Source: Winogradskyella helgolandensis
GTDB taxonomy: Bacteria; Bacteroidota; Bacteroidia; Flavobacteriales; Flavobacteriaceae
Assembly: GCF_013404085.1 (NCBI RefSeq)
Contig: NZ_JABFHO010000001.1
Location: 434,001 to 498,000 of the forward strand
DNA length: 64,000 nucleotides
Reading direction: 5' to 3'
Under the pieces are notes generated by a model. That model made no database searches. It was not told where the DNA came from and saw only the letters and a program-made list of their open reading frames with translations. Below, one piece after another: positions 9,301 to 17,313 of the stretch. Position numbers and translations under genes: made by a program. The stretch's first letter is position 1, and each line of letters starts with the position of its first letter.

Positions 9301-9814
9301 TTTAAATAGATTATTTGACGAACCTACAGCGGTTTTTAATGAGCGCATGTTAAAGCCTGAATTGCAAAATTTAGAAGATTATGTAGATGGGATTAACAAT
9401 ATTGTTGAAGCACAGCAGAAAGTGGCTTTAAACTATTTTGAAGATGGCAGTATTGAAGCTGCGATTCCGCCACTAAAAATTCTGTTAAACATTATGGCTT
9501 ATGGCCATTACGAAGGTAAAGCTATTAGTGATCCTGAATTAAGACACTATTTTGACAGAAGTTATGTTGTGAATTCAGATTGGTACAAGGAACGATTAGT
9601 ATTAAAACAGCAGAAGGATATTGCCTATTACGGATCTCAAATAGATTACTTAGAATCGTTTATCAATAATCCAAACAATGATATCTTAGTCGATGACATG
9701 CAATTAAATTCGCGTTTAGATACAACTCAAAAACTATACAACGACGTCAAATCCACTGATTATATTAACCGCTTAGTTGGCACAATAGGTGTTGATCCAT
9801 TGTATAAAAAATAA
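6365..9814 (+). CDS. Large conserved cytosolic protein, probable PPi-type phosphoenolpyruvate carboxykinase
   Basis: 1149 residues (about 130 kDa) without signal peptide or membrane segment. The size and general character fit the pyrophosphate-dependent PEP carboxykinases described from Entamoeba and Propionibacterium, which are about twice as long as GTP-PEPCK; they interconvert PEP, CO2 and phosphate with oxaloacetate and PPi. A glycine-rich loop VSGGGKSE (residues 483-490) lies where PEPCKs carry their phosphate-binding loop. Other notable segments are CRDERGVVVTLIADNYFGYS, NLFGLAEEEHAGGA, and the Gly/Ser-rich SPSTTGAGSEGALTKAPF (about 868-885). The assignment is from memory of family length and motif style, not from an alignment. 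It has its own promoter and terminator. A classical ATP-PEPCK (pckA) is also present at 34001-35617. Confidence 0.5.
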   Translation: MKETRNELIQFINLQLAAIGQPTFKDAKNSEEKFCDPKFELLSNGLIRSLREKSRLLASHHCPVDSRIQNFIDDYLKDITIDKSFVIPNNTLILSKKGQAREASLPPDGISFESDLVTTKRIKQGILNNPLHDKRTTKGTFHIVEGPLPVPLDKQEVPKIVLAHFLHAAFNPSDDLKILPFTSHQEEKAKTMVSMLLRPVVSPEVKGILSQKSLEVRFFAPGNLVSNLDFVESIFGNAGDPNLAHNDAALDPEHWTGHTGCIVLAPQLLTLKKKDVGLPHYNDATDRQKKDGMCWTNEHELYNDGGAFKITCRDERGVVVTLIADNYFGYSKKEIKTQISYSANLFGLAEEEHAGGAIAYARRVMGETVDCTDYSKYYGLDHTFEDIKTLIADRIEVMPENYAIDKTYPNIIYIPESSFFNTATNSITWNYKGKEQKLTLSPFKTYIHPSGNKLKLEKHKSIDLWRMIETYPEGVFCHKPCTVSGGGKSEISKSMQNAITYNAFNIHNIDEDFKKADEIIEFNYSTRWKVKVPNRPKSRSFLSEKRTLGSAVKLLTPNEENSDEFNEFLKNIPVHIRSLVLFVKRLFRQAHGANLNWKDMMSVEFINGVKGTALNYNHTPVVGSYVRIGFNQKGNWMLNKLRSDFSACEKIQTEDDITASITLPNERFKNLNPEYPNKSVKVLTNCEAHLFQRPDEAIVRGYDKLAELDIISDGRFLTNYEMLTKSDAVAIYEDTINYDKYTQPVKDFIKEIIDSNDDEIQFVLPSHPRIVDGEPTKNPRYLEPNIFYKESEATYISDIGVRLGRRIKPEDPVIHVVNAVLPGRRNNPADREAGIRPLAVYNPIHYQETPELFMDFICSLTGKSPSTTGAGSEGALTKAPFNMLTPTTDLNNALLSHILTESNGFSTAAGYVGAENKIDHDVSLLIPEIWARMAPEDRDPKNLIANRSLEKLEDFEHNGKKVLASRLGYRITKRFSLLCLNRLFDEPTAVFNERMLKPELQNLEDYVDGINNIVEAQQKVALNYFEDGSIEAAIPPLKILLNIMAYGHYEGKAISDPELRHYFDRSYVVNSDWYKERLVLKQQKDIAYYGSQIDYLESFINNPNNDILVDDMQLNSRLDTTQKLYNDVKSTDYINRLVGTIGVDPLYKK

Positions 9815-9869
9815 TAGTTTTATTAGCTATTTATAAGCCAGCGCTTAACTAAATAAACTTTAATTATGA

Positions 9870-9899
9870 AAATGCTTCTCAATAAGAGAAGCATTTTTT
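9870..9899 (+). terminator. Terminator after the 1149-residue protein gene
   Basis: The perfect 11-base arms AAATGCTTCTC and GAGAAGCATTT surround the loop AATAA, followed by T's. Confidence 0.9.
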
Positions 9900-9941
9900 A
9901 TATTACAAAAACCTATATGGCACTATAATCGTATATAGACT

Positions 9942-10697
9942 ATGAATAGATTAGCTGAAACATTTTTTTACGGATTATTTATGATTCTCACGTGCTGCAC
10001 CAGCGAGACTATTAATTCAATAGAAGAAGAGGACGATATTATAGAAGACATTATTGAGGACGAAGAAGAGGAACTAACCGATCCACAAACCTATAACATT
10101 CTTGCTCTCGGTGACAGTTACACCATTGGACAAAGCGTTTGCAACACCTGTCGTTTTCCAGAGCAATTAAAATCCGAGTTAATAACTGAATTTTCAGTAG
10201 ACGATACTTTTAACCTTGATATCATTGCGCAGACAGGTTGGACGACAACAAATCTAACTAATGCAATAACAATTGAAAACCCTGAAAACAATCATGATTT
10301 AGTCACACTTTTAATCGGTGTTAACAATCAATACCAAGGCAAACCATTTTCATTATATGAAACTGAGTTTCCTGCTTTAGTTTCAAAAGCGATTCAATTG
10401 GCTAAAAACGATAAAGATAATGTAATTGTGGTTTCTATTCCAGATTATGCATTTACACCATTTGGTCAAAATAGTAGTAATTCGGGAACCATTTCAGAAC
10501 AAATAAATCAATACAATACGTTTGCTGAAAATTATTGTAATCAGCAAAATATAACATTTGTAAATATTACGGATATTACACGGGAAGGCTTAAATAATCC
10601 TAATCTAGTTGCATCAGACGGTTTACATCCATCATCACTGGCTTACTCATTATTTGTAGATCGTTTACTTCCCATTGCTATTGAAAAAATTGAATAA
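9942..10697 (+). CDS. SGNH/GDSL-type esterase lipoprotein
   Basis: Predicted exported hydrolase of 251 residues. The N-terminus (MNRLAETFFYGLFMILTCCTS) looks like a lipoprotein signal with a Cys at 18 or 19. A very acidic linker follows (residues about 26-45, mostly Glu/Asp). Block I is ALGDSYTIG with nucleophile Ser59, block III is LIGVNNQ (Asn replaces the usual Asp) and block V is SDGLHPS, giving the catalytic Asp and His. Such enzymes deacylate or deacetylate esters, but the substrate cannot be read from the sequence. The metallophosphoesterase gene starts 29 bases downstream, so the two may be co-transcribed. Confidence 0.85.
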   Translation: MNRLAETFFYGLFMILTCCTSETINSIEEEDDIIEDIIEDEEEELTDPQTYNILALGDSYTIGQSVCNTCRFPEQLKSELITEFSVDDTFNLDIIAQTGWTTTNLTNAITIENPENNHDLVTLLIGVNNQYQGKPFSLYETEFPALVSKAIQLAKNDKDNVIVVSIPDYAFTPFGQNSSNSGTISEQINQYNTFAENYCNQQNITFVNITDITREGLNNPNLVASDGLHPSSLAYSLFVDRLLPIAIEKIE

Positions 10698-10726
10698 GAT
10701 TTACTACTTTAGTTGAAACATTTTTC

Positions 10727-11623
10727 ATGTCCTCAAAAACGAGATTAGATCGCGCTTACAATACTGCCAAACGTCTTAAGTTTGACGATACTTCAAAGAT
10801 TATTTTATTTAGCGATTGTCACAGAGGAGATAATAGTTTTGCAGATGATTTTGCCAATAACCGAAATATTTATTTTCATGCCCTAAGACATTATTTTCTA
10901 GAAGGTTTTAGCTATTGTGAACTTGGAGATGGTGATGAGCTTTGGGAGAATCTATCTTTTGAGTCTATATTCAGTGCGCACAAAAACGTGTATATGTTGA
11001 TGAAGCAATTTCATGATGAAAACCGTTTGCACATGATTTGGGGTAATCATGACATGGTGTATCGTGACCCAAAATATGTAGAAAAACATTTGAATACTTT
11101 TTTCGATCCAAAAACAGGTAATGATGAAGATTTATTTTGTGATATTAAATACCATGAAGGCATTATTTTAGAACATTCAGACACCAATCAAGAGTTATTT
11201 TTAACCCATGGTCATCAAGCCGATTGGTGGAATTATCTATTTTGGAAATGGAGCCGGTTTATGGTTCGTATCCTATGGAAACCGTTGAATGTTATGGGAA
11301 TTGCAGATCCTACAAGTCCGGCTAAAAATTATACAGAACTCATTAAAATAGAAAAAAGAACCAAACGCTGGATTATTGAAAACAACAATTTAATCACCAT
11401 TGTTGGCCATACACACCGACCGCGTTTTCCAGAACCTGGAGATATTGCTTATTTTAATGATGGCAGTTGTGTTCACCCAAGAAGTATTACTGGACTTGAA
11501 ATTGAAAATGGTGAGATTTCATTAATTAAATGGCAAATTATAACGTCTGAAGATGGTAATTTGAAAATTGATCGTTTTTTATTGGAAGGACCAACAAAGT
11601 TAGCTGATTATAAAACAGAGTAA
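10727..11623 (+). CDS. Calcineurin-like metallophosphoesterase
   Basis: 298-residue enzyme with the complete two-metal phosphoesterase signature: SDCHRGDN (D30, H32), GDGDELWE (D68-D70), GNHDMV (N107, H108), LTHGHQADWW and GHTHRPRF. These correspond to the five conserved blocks that ligate the dinuclear metal centre. The arrangement resembles UDP-2,3-diacylglucosamine hydrolases (LpxH-like) and other Bacteroidota metallophosphoesterases, but at 298 residues it is longer than typical LpxH, so the substrate is left open. It has no signal peptide and is predicted cytosolic. It follows the SGNH gene closely. Confidence 0.85.
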   Translation: MSSKTRLDRAYNTAKRLKFDDTSKIILFSDCHRGDNSFADDFANNRNIYFHALRHYFLEGFSYCELGDGDELWENLSFESIFSAHKNVYMLMKQFHDENRLHMIWGNHDMVYRDPKYVEKHLNTFFDPKTGNDEDLFCDIKYHEGIILEHSDTNQELFLTHGHQADWWNYLFWKWSRFMVRILWKPLNVMGIADPTSPAKNYTELIKIEKRTKRWIIENNNLITIVGHTHRPRFPEPGDIAYFNDGSCVHPRSITGLEIENGEISLIKWQIITSEDGNLKIDRFLLEGPTKLADYKTE

Positions 11624-11750
11624 TCTATTTAAGAAAGATAGTAATTTCAAAAGTAAAAAAAACCTTATCAGCTATAATAATTTAATACTTGTTTTTCTAA
11701 TTGGTTTTATGAACAAGAAACTTCTTAAAAACCATTGATAATTAATTTCT

Positions 11751-11758
11751 TACATTTG
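11751..11758 (+). promoter_or_regulatory. -7 promoter box of the LRR protein gene
   Basis: TAcaTTTG lies 24 bases before the ATG at 11783. It falls inside the TTG-extended version of the open frame (from 11735), which supports 11783 as the real start. Confidence 0.65.
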
Positions 11759-11782
11759 AGTCAAGCTATTAATAACTCGACA

Positions 11783-14296
11783 ATGAAACTCTTTTACCTA
11801 CTTCTTATTGCAATTCTTTCTATACAAACCACACAATCCCAAATTATTGACATTCCAGATGCAAATTTTAAAGATGCCTTACTCAATCAACCCGTTGTAG
11901 ACCAGAATGTCAATGGTGATTTTGGCTCTTATGCTGACACAAATTTTGATGGGGAAATACAAGTAAGTGAAGCTGAAGCGATTGTTTCACTTAACATTTC
12001 TTTATTTCAAATAGCATCTCTAGAAGGAATTCAGCACTTCACAAATCTTGAAGTACTAGATTGTAATAGAAATAGCTTAACAACTTTAGAGCCTTTAAGC
12101 GGTTTAAGTAGTTTATTGAGTCTAAATTGTGGATGGAATCCTTTGGCCTCTTCAGAAAGCATAAGTGCGTTAACAAATCTTAATTGGTTAACATGCGATG
12201 AAAGTGATTTAACGGAATTAGATTTAAGTTCATTTTCTAATCTAACCTTTTTAGATTGCAGTAAAAACAATATTACGTCTCTAAATCTTACAGGCGCAAA
12301 TTCTATTGAAACGCTTAAGTGTTTTGATAACATGCTTACAAGTTTAGACGTAACTAACCTTACTACATTAAAGTATATTAGCTGCAGCGTAAATCAAATT
12401 ACCCAATTAGATGTTAGTGCATTAGTAAATTTAGAAGAGTTACAATGCACTAGCAATAACTTAAGCTCTTTAGATGTGAGTGGTTTTGAAAACTTAACCC
12501 ATCTAATATGTCGATACAACTCGCTAAGCGATCTTAATATCTCTAATGCTACAAATCTCACCTTTCTTGATGTAAGATATAACGAGCTATCCTCGCTGGA
12601 TCTAAGTGGATTTGAAAACCTTGATAGCGTAAGAATTAATGATAATAACTTAGTATCATTAGATGTTTCTGAATCATCTATAGAATCTCTTTACTGCCAA
12701 AACAATCAATTGAGCACTTTAGATATTACACTTGCTCCTAACATAAGAATACTAGATTGTAGCTCAAATAATTTAGCATCTCTATTTGTGAAAAATGGTA
12801 TTGACCAAGTATCTTTAGGTATTTCTGGGAACCCAAATCTAGAGTTCATTTGTGGAGATAACTTTCAACTAGAAGATATTCAAAACAAATTAGATTTGCT
12901 AGGTTACAACACTGTTGTAAACTCTTATTGTTCCTTTAATCCTGGAGGCACTTATTTTACTATTAGCGGCAATAATATTTTAGATTTAGACGCTAATGGT
13001 TGTGATGTCAGCGATATGCCTTTTCCTAATTTAAAATTCTCAATAGATAATGGAACAAGCATGTACCAACAAATAGCCAATGATTCTGGTAACTATGAAT
13101 TAAATGTTGAAGAAGGCTCATATACTATAACTCCAATATTAGAAAATCCAGACTATTTTTCCATTTCACCAACAAGCATATCTGTAGATTTTACTTCTGA
13201 AACAAGCCCAATTATTCAAGATTTTTGCCTTATACCAAACGGAACATATTCAGATCTTGAAATCACACTTATACCTTTGAACAATGCAGTTTCAGGCTTT
13301 GATGCTGACTACAAGTTAATATACAAAAACAAAGGAACTACCATATTATCTGATGTTATAGATCTTACATTTGAAGATGATGTCTTGAATCTTACTTCTG
13401 CCGATCCACTGCCAGATGTTCAAATTGAAAATACACTAAACTGGAATTTCACTAACCTATTACCACTAGAAGAAAGAACCATTTTTTTTACAATGCATTT
13501 AAATAACCCTATGGAATCTCCTGCTTTAAATGCTGGTGACATATTAAATTTTGTAGGAGTCATCAATCCAGTTAATGGAGATCAAACTCCAAATGACAAT
13601 GTTACAACCTTAAATCAAACCATTTTTAATTCCTTTGACCCAAATGATAAAACTTGCCTAGAAGGTTCTATTATTACGCCAGACTTAATTGGAGACTATG
13701 TTCATTACCTTATTCGTTTTGAAAACATTGGAACAATAAATGCCACTAACGTTGTAGTAAAAGATATTATTGACACCACTAAATTTAACTTAGAATCATT
13801 GTTTTTAATCGATGCTAGTCATGAATTTGATATAAGGATCGAAAATAATAGCATCGAATTTATTTTCGAAAACATCAATTTACCTTTTGACGATGCTAAT
13901 AATGATGGTTATGTTGCATTCAAATTAAAAACACTTGACACTTTGGTTGAAGGTGATATGTTTGAAAATGATGCTGAAATATTTTTTGATTACAATTATC
14001 CTATCGACACAAATATTGCACAGACAAGTATAGAACAGTCATTAAGTTTAGTGGATCATCAAACTGTTAACCTCGAAATTTATCCAAATCCTGTAAAAAA
14101 TATATTAACCATCAAAGCAAAATACCCTATACAATCTATTACAATTTATGATATTTCAGGTCGTCTGATTGACACTGTGTTAGCTTTAAATGAAAGCCTA
14201 TTTGAATATGACTCTAGTGAACTCTCGCGAGGTGCTTATGTTGCTAAGATAAAAATGGATAATGGAATATACGTTAAGAAGATCGTTAAAGAATAG
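11783..14296 (+). CDS. Secreted leucine-rich-repeat protein with T9SS sorting domain
   Basis: 837 residues from the ATG at 11783, which gives a clean signal peptide (MKLFYLLLIAILSIQTTQSQ). Residues about 22-65 include an EF-hand-like segment (DTNFDGEIQVSEAEA). About 12 leucine-rich repeats of roughly 21 residues follow to about residue 350, of the Bacteroidota type with a repeated LxxLxCxxNxLxxLDxS pattern. Then come beta-sandwich/DUF11-like domains (for example ENIGTINATNVVVKDIID). The C-terminal 75 residues are a type A T9SS sorting domain (LEIYPNPVKNILTI ... GAYVAKI ... KKIVKE). It is predicted to be moved across the outer membrane by the gliding-motility-linked T9SS; its binding partner is unknown. 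Confidence 0.9.
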   Translation: MKLFYLLLIAILSIQTTQSQIIDIPDANFKDALLNQPVVDQNVNGDFGSYADTNFDGEIQVSEAEAIVSLNISLFQIASLEGIQHFTNLEVLDCNRNSLTTLEPLSGLSSLLSLNCGWNPLASSESISALTNLNWLTCDESDLTELDLSSFSNLTFLDCSKNNITSLNLTGANSIETLKCFDNMLTSLDVTNLTTLKYISCSVNQITQLDVSALVNLEELQCTSNNLSSLDVSGFENLTHLICRYNSLSDLNISNATNLTFLDVRYNELSSLDLSGFENLDSVRINDNNLVSLDVSESSIESLYCQNNQLSTLDITLAPNIRILDCSSNNLASLFVKNGIDQVSLGISGNPNLEFICGDNFQLEDIQNKLDLLGYNTVVNSYCSFNPGGTYFTISGNNILDLDANGCDVSDMPFPNLKFSIDNGTSMYQQIANDSGNYELNVEEGSYTITPILENPDYFSISPTSISVDFTSETSPIIQDFCLIPNGTYSDLEITLIPLNNAVSGFDADYKLIYKNKGTTILSDVIDLTFEDDVLNLTSADPLPDVQIENTLNWNFTNLLPLEERTIFFTMHLNNPMESPALNAGDILNFVGVINPVNGDQTPNDNVTTLNQTIFNSFDPNDKTCLEGSIITPDLIGDYVHYLIRFENIGTINATNVVVKDIIDTTKFNLESLFLIDASHEFDIRIENNSIEFIFENINLPFDDANNDGYVAFKLKTLDTLVEGDMFENDAEIFFDYNYPIDTNIAQTSIEQSLSLVDHQTVNLEIYPNPVKNILTIKAKYPIQSITIYDISGRLIDTVLALNESLFEYDSSELSRGAYVAKIKMDNGIYVKKIVKE

Positions 14297-14372
14297 TTTC
14301 AATTATAACTACGAGATTAAGCGATTATAGGACGAATTGAATTTGAAAAACTAAAAATTTATAATTACGACA

Positions 14373-14915
14373 ATGAAGAACTTTACACTTTTTCTACTTA
14401 TCTTATTATTCCCCGTTAAGCAAGATTTTAAGATTAATTTTAATTTCGGAAAAGCAGATAATTCTGAAACGTTTCAAGCCAAAAACCAATATTTAAATAC
14501 CATTGATTTTTCAAAATATAAATTCAACACTTCAGACGGAAAACAAACTAACATAACATTAGAAGAAGAGAAAATTTATATTTTAGATTTTTGGTATTTA
14601 GAATGTGCACCTTGTGTAAAAGACCATGAAGTTATTGCAGAATATATTGATACTAAAAAGAATAAAAAAATTGAGGTTATTGGAATGTCTATTGACAGAA
14701 GTAAAAGCAAATGGGAGACCTATTTAAAAACACATCAATATAATTGGACTAATTATAACCAATTTGGTTTTAATGAAACACTTTATAAAAATTTAGAAAT
14801 ACAATTATTTCCGACTTATATAGTTGTAAATAGTAAAGGAAACATACTTCATAAATCTAATCGATTTAAACACGCTTTAAGTTTTGTAGAAGAAGCTAAT
14901 CTAGTAACAGACTAA
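14373..14915 (+). CDS. TlpA/ResA-like thioredoxin-fold protein
   Basis: 180-residue predicted periplasmic redox protein. It has a hydrophobic N-terminus (MKNFTLFLLILLFPV), although no obvious Ala-x-Ala cleavage site. The thioredoxin active site is C78-A-P-C81 in FWYLECAPCVKDH, and the cis-proline lies in LFPTYIVV. In the TlpA/ResA family such proteins reduce disulfides, often during cytochrome c maturation. The next gene, a small membrane protein, starts 29 bases later on the same strand. Codon use and AT content match the surroundings. Confidence 0.85.
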   Translation: MKNFTLFLLILLFPVKQDFKINFNFGKADNSETFQAKNQYLNTIDFSKYKFNTSDGKQTNITLEEEKIYILDFWYLECAPCVKDHEVIAEYIDTKKNKKIEVIGMSIDRSKSKWETYLKTHQYNWTNYNQFGFNETLYKNLEIQLFPTYIVVNSKGNILHKSNRFKHALSFVEEANLVTD

Positions 14916-14944
14916 CCAAACTGATTATTTTAGAATAAAAATTC

Positions 14945-15415
14945 ATGGAATTATCAGAAATGTACTTCTGGATGATAATTATTATTTGTGGGGTTTTGAA
15001 CGTCCCCATAATAGTTTTGACTGAAGATTTGAAAACTAAAAACAGATATAAGAAATACCTTAAAATTTCTTTTATTATTGGTCTAATTGGAATAATAATG
15101 CTTTTAACTGATTGGAATTACCTCTGTGGTTACCAGTGTTTAGTGTATACGTTCTCGCCATTTGTAACATTACTCATCTGCAAAGCTGTAATGATATTAT
15201 CTAAAAAAATCACCAAAAAAGAAGGTTTTCAGATATATAGAAAACAACAAATTATTGGTACCTCTAAAATAGAACTCTCTGACGGAATTTATCAAAAAAA
15301 TAATGGAGATTTAAAATATGGAGGATATTATAGTTGGTATACTTCTTTTATATCAGCAACACCTGTTATTATTCTATTTATAATATTAATTATTATAAGA
15401 GAGAATACGTGTTGA
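14945..15415 (+). CDS. Small multi-pass membrane protein of unknown function
   Basis: 156 residues with about four predicted membrane segments: residues 8-24, 42-58, 65-86 and 133-152 (VIILFIILIIII-type hydrophobic runs). A short soluble loop, about 90-130, contains Lys-rich and Tyr-rich stretches (KYGGYYSWYTS). I do not recognise a family. It follows the TlpA-like gene closely and may share its transcript; the four Cys residues on the exported or loop side are compatible with, but do not prove, a redox link. Confidence 0.6.
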   Translation: MELSEMYFWMIIIICGVLNVPIIVLTEDLKTKNRYKKYLKISFIIGLIGIIMLLTDWNYLCGYQCLVYTFSPFVTLLICKAVMILSKKITKKEGFQIYRKQQIIGTSKIELSDGIYQKNNGDLKYGGYYSWYTSFISATPVIILFIILIIIRENTC

Positions 15416-15447
15416 TTTAATTATGAGGTAACTTTGTTCTCAGGAAT

Positions 15448-15783
15448 TTAAGATTCAGGAGCCAATTCCACTTCCAAACCTTCCATCTCTGGTGTCATTT
15501 GAATTTGACAACCTAAACGCGAATTATCCTTTACATAAAACGCTTCAGACAACATCGCTTCTTCATCGTCTTGCATTTCCGGTAATTCAGTATCGCTTAA
15601 TACATAACATTGGCAAGAAGCACACATAGCCATACCTCCACAGATGCCGATGGTGCCTTCTGGAGCTAGCTCGTAAGAACGAACTACCTCCATTAAGTTC
15701 ATAGCCATGTCTGTAGGAGCTTCAATTTGATGCTTTACACCTTCTCGATCTATAATCGTAATATTTATATCTGCACTGTCCAT
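15448..15783 (-). CDS. [2Fe-2S] ferredoxin, adrenodoxin type
   Basis: 111-residue electron carrier. Cys48, Cys54, Cys57 and Cys92 form the C-x5-C-x2-C-xn-C pattern of vertebrate/ISC-type ferredoxins (GICGGMAMCASCQCYV ... LGCQI); an extra Cys59 is present. The protein is acidic overall, as usual for ferredoxins. Its ATG overlaps the stop codon of the preceding ferredoxin reductase gene by one base (TAATG), so the two are translationally coupled and most likely work as an electron-transfer pair. Confidence 0.93.
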   Translation of the reverse strand: MDSADINITIIDREGVKHQIEAPTDMAMNLMEVVRSYELAPEGTIGICGGMAMCASCQCYVLSDTELPEMQDDEEAMLSEAFYVKDNSRLGCQIQMTPEMEGLEVELAPES

Positions 15784-16844
15784 TAGTCTATTGCTTTTAC
15801 CACTGCCTTTGGAGCTTCTTTACGAGTTCCATCAAATCCATTAACACCAGCAACAGTAGTATATTTTAAAACATAGCGTTTTCCTGGATTAATAATTTGA
15901 TAAGCTGATTGACACATTAATGTAGCTTCGTGAAATCCACAAAGAATCAATTTCAATTTTCCCGGATATGTATTTACATCTCCAATGGCATAAATACCTG
16001 GTATGTTAGTTTGATAATCTAATGCATTATTAACTTTTATGGCATTTTTTTCAATCTCTAGTCCCCAATTCGCAATAGGTCCAAGCTTAGGAGATAATCC
16101 AAACAAAGGAATAAAGTGATCGCATTCTACTTCAAATTCTTTTTCAATATGTTGCGCTTGTTTTACAACGATAGCTTCAACCTTATCATCACCAACAATT
16201 CCAGTAACTTCAGCTGGAGTGATTAAATTTATTTTTCCACTATTTTTTAATTCTTGAACTTTTTCTACAGAATCTAAATGACCTCTAAACTCGTTTCTTC
16301 GGTGAATTAAGGTCACGCTTTCTGCTATATCACTTAAAAATATACTCCAATCTAAAGCCGAATCTCCACCACCAGCAATAACCACCTTTTTACCGCGATA
16401 TATTTCAGGTTCTTTAATCATGTACTCAACACCTTTATCTTCAAAATCGGTGATGTTATGAATTAAAGGTTTACGTGGCTCAAAACTTCCTAAACCACCT
16501 GCAATAGCAACCACAGGAGCTTGGTGTTTTGTACCTTTATTAGTGGTAACGATAAACGTACCGTCCTCTTGTTTTTCTATGGTTTCTGCACGTTCACCTA
16601 AAGTAAATCCAGGTTCAAACTGCTTACATTGCTCCATTAATTTATCCGTTAAATCGCCTGCTAAAATCTCTGGATATGCAGGAATATCATAAATCGGTTT
16701 TTTCGGATAAAGCTCTGTACATTGCCCTCCTTGTTGTGGTAATGCATCAATTAAATGACATTTTAATTTTAAAAGTCCGGCTTCAAAAACAGTAAAAAGT
16801 CCAGTTGGACCAGCCCCAATAATAAGTATATCTGTTGTAATCAT
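15783..16844 (-). CDS. Ferredoxin-NADP+ reductase, thioredoxin-reductase-like type
   Basis: 353-residue FAD enzyme that exchanges electrons between NADPH and ferredoxin. The FAD-binding motif is GAGPTGLF (about residues 9-16) and the NADPH-binding motif is VIAGGGDSALDW. The FAD-binding end motif is GIYAIGDVNTYPGKLKLI. There is no CxxC active-site pair, which separates it from true thioredoxin reductase and fits the TrxR-like FNR group. It is the first gene of a two-gene operon with the [2Fe-2S] ferredoxin. Its leader begins at a promoter with a -7 box at 16968-16975 preceded by a CRP/FNR-like palindrome, so catabolite or oxygen-type control is plausible. Confidence 0.93.
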   Translation of the reverse strand: MITTDILIIGAGPTGLFTVFEAGLLKLKCHLIDALPQQGGQCTELYPKKPIYDIPAYPEILAGDLTDKLMEQCKQFEPGFTLGERAETIEKQEDGTFIVTTNKGTKHQAPVVAIAGGLGSFEPRKPLIHNITDFEDKGVEYMIKEPEIYRGKKVVIAGGGDSALDWSIFLSDIAESVTLIHRRNEFRGHLDSVEKVQELKNSGKINLITPAEVTGIVGDDKVEAIVVKQAQHIEKEFEVECDHFIPLFGLSPKLGPIANWGLEIEKNAIKVNNALDYQTNIPGIYAIGDVNTYPGKLKLILCGFHEATLMCQSAYQIINPGKRYVLKYTTVAGVNGFDGTRKEAPKAVVKAID

Positions 16845-16848
16845 CTAG

Positions 16849-16869
16849 TTCCTGCGAAAGCAGGAATCT
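16849..16869 (-). repeat. Short palindromic repeat directly upstream of the ferredoxin reductase start
   Basis: The arms TTCCTGC and GCAGGAA surround the loop GAAA, four bases before the ATG at 16844. It belongs to the same family as the copies at 39126, 41167, 51994 and 62493. Confidence 0.6.
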
Positions 16870-16900
16870 AAAGACTACTGCTTTATTTTTTTATATTAAA

Positions 16901-16950
16901 AACCTACAAGATTTGTAATTCGACACCTCTCAGTTACCATCTTATAGGTT
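16901..16950. repeat. Inverted repeat of the 'acct..aggt' family in the ferredoxin reductase leader
   Basis: The arms AACCTACAAGAT (16901-16912) and ATCTTATAGGTT (16939-16950) match in 11 of 12 positions. They resemble the intergenic palindromes at 27281, 39235 and 61884. Confidence 0.5.
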
Positions 16951-16967
16951 AAATTTATTTACAATTA

Positions 16968-16975
16968 CAAAACTA
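16968..16975 (-). promoter_or_regulatory. -7 promoter box of the ferredoxin reductase-ferredoxin operon
   Basis: On the minus strand it reads TAgtTTTG. A transcript starting near 16963 would have a leader of about 120 bases. Confidence 0.55.
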
Positions 16976-16994
16976 CTAATGTGATTTTAATCGG

Positions 16995-17014
16995 AATGTG
17001 ATAAATGTCACATT
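16995..17014 (-). promoter_or_regulatory. CRP/FNR-like operator (TGTGA-N6-TCACA)
   Basis: Perfect seven-base arms AATGTGA and TCACATT around the spacer TAAATG. The centre (17004.5) is about 41.5 bases upstream of the transcript start expected from the -7 box, the classic class II activator position. It abuts the stop codon of the nifU-like gene. Confidence 0.55.
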
Positions 17015-17255
17015 ATTTTTCAACATTAATAACTTTTTCGATTTGTGGTGCGTATTTTTTAATGGTCATCTCTACACCAGACTTTAAAGTCATTTGGTTA
17101 ACACTGCAAGATGTACAAGCACCAACTAGTTGTACTTTTACTAGTCTATCATCCTCGATAGATAATAAATTAATATCACCACCATCACTTTGTAGAAAGG
17201 GACGAATTTCATCCAATGCTTTTTCTACGTTTAATCTAATATCCTCTGAATTCAT
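17013..17255 (-). CDS. NifU-like Fe-S scaffold protein (NifU C-terminal domain)
   Basis: 80 residues from the ATG at 17255; the frame extends upstream to an ATG at 17276 and a GTG at 17285, but the family normally begins at the equivalent of MNSEDIRLNVEKALDEIRPFLQ. The Fe-S ligating pair is C47-T-S-C50 (GACTSCSVNQMTLKSGVE). Such proteins hold and hand over nascent [Fe-S] clusters. The gene follows mrp by about 58 bases on the same strand; Mrp and NifU are commonly neighbours in Bacteroidota and probably act together in cluster delivery. Confidence 0.92.
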   Translation of the reverse strand: MNSEDIRLNVEKALDEIRPFLQSDGGDINLLSIEDDRLVKVQLVGACTSCSVNQMTLKSGVEMTIKKYAPQIEKVINVEK

Positions 17256-17313
17256 TTTAATTCTTATTATCCTCATTCTTTCCACTCTAAACGAGAAGAA
17301 AATTAATGACTAA

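Noticed and set aside
12031..12333. 100-codon minus-strand frame in the LRR gene
   Set aside because: It arises from the periodic LRR codons; the real protein is on the plus strand.
12051..12760. Possible CRISPR-like periodic DNA
   Set aside because: The periodicity follows the ~63-base leucine-rich repeat codons within one open frame, with no identical spaced repeats.
17005..17313. Plus-strand frame over the nifU-like gene
   Set aside because: It is antisense to the conserved CxxC protein and has no homology features.
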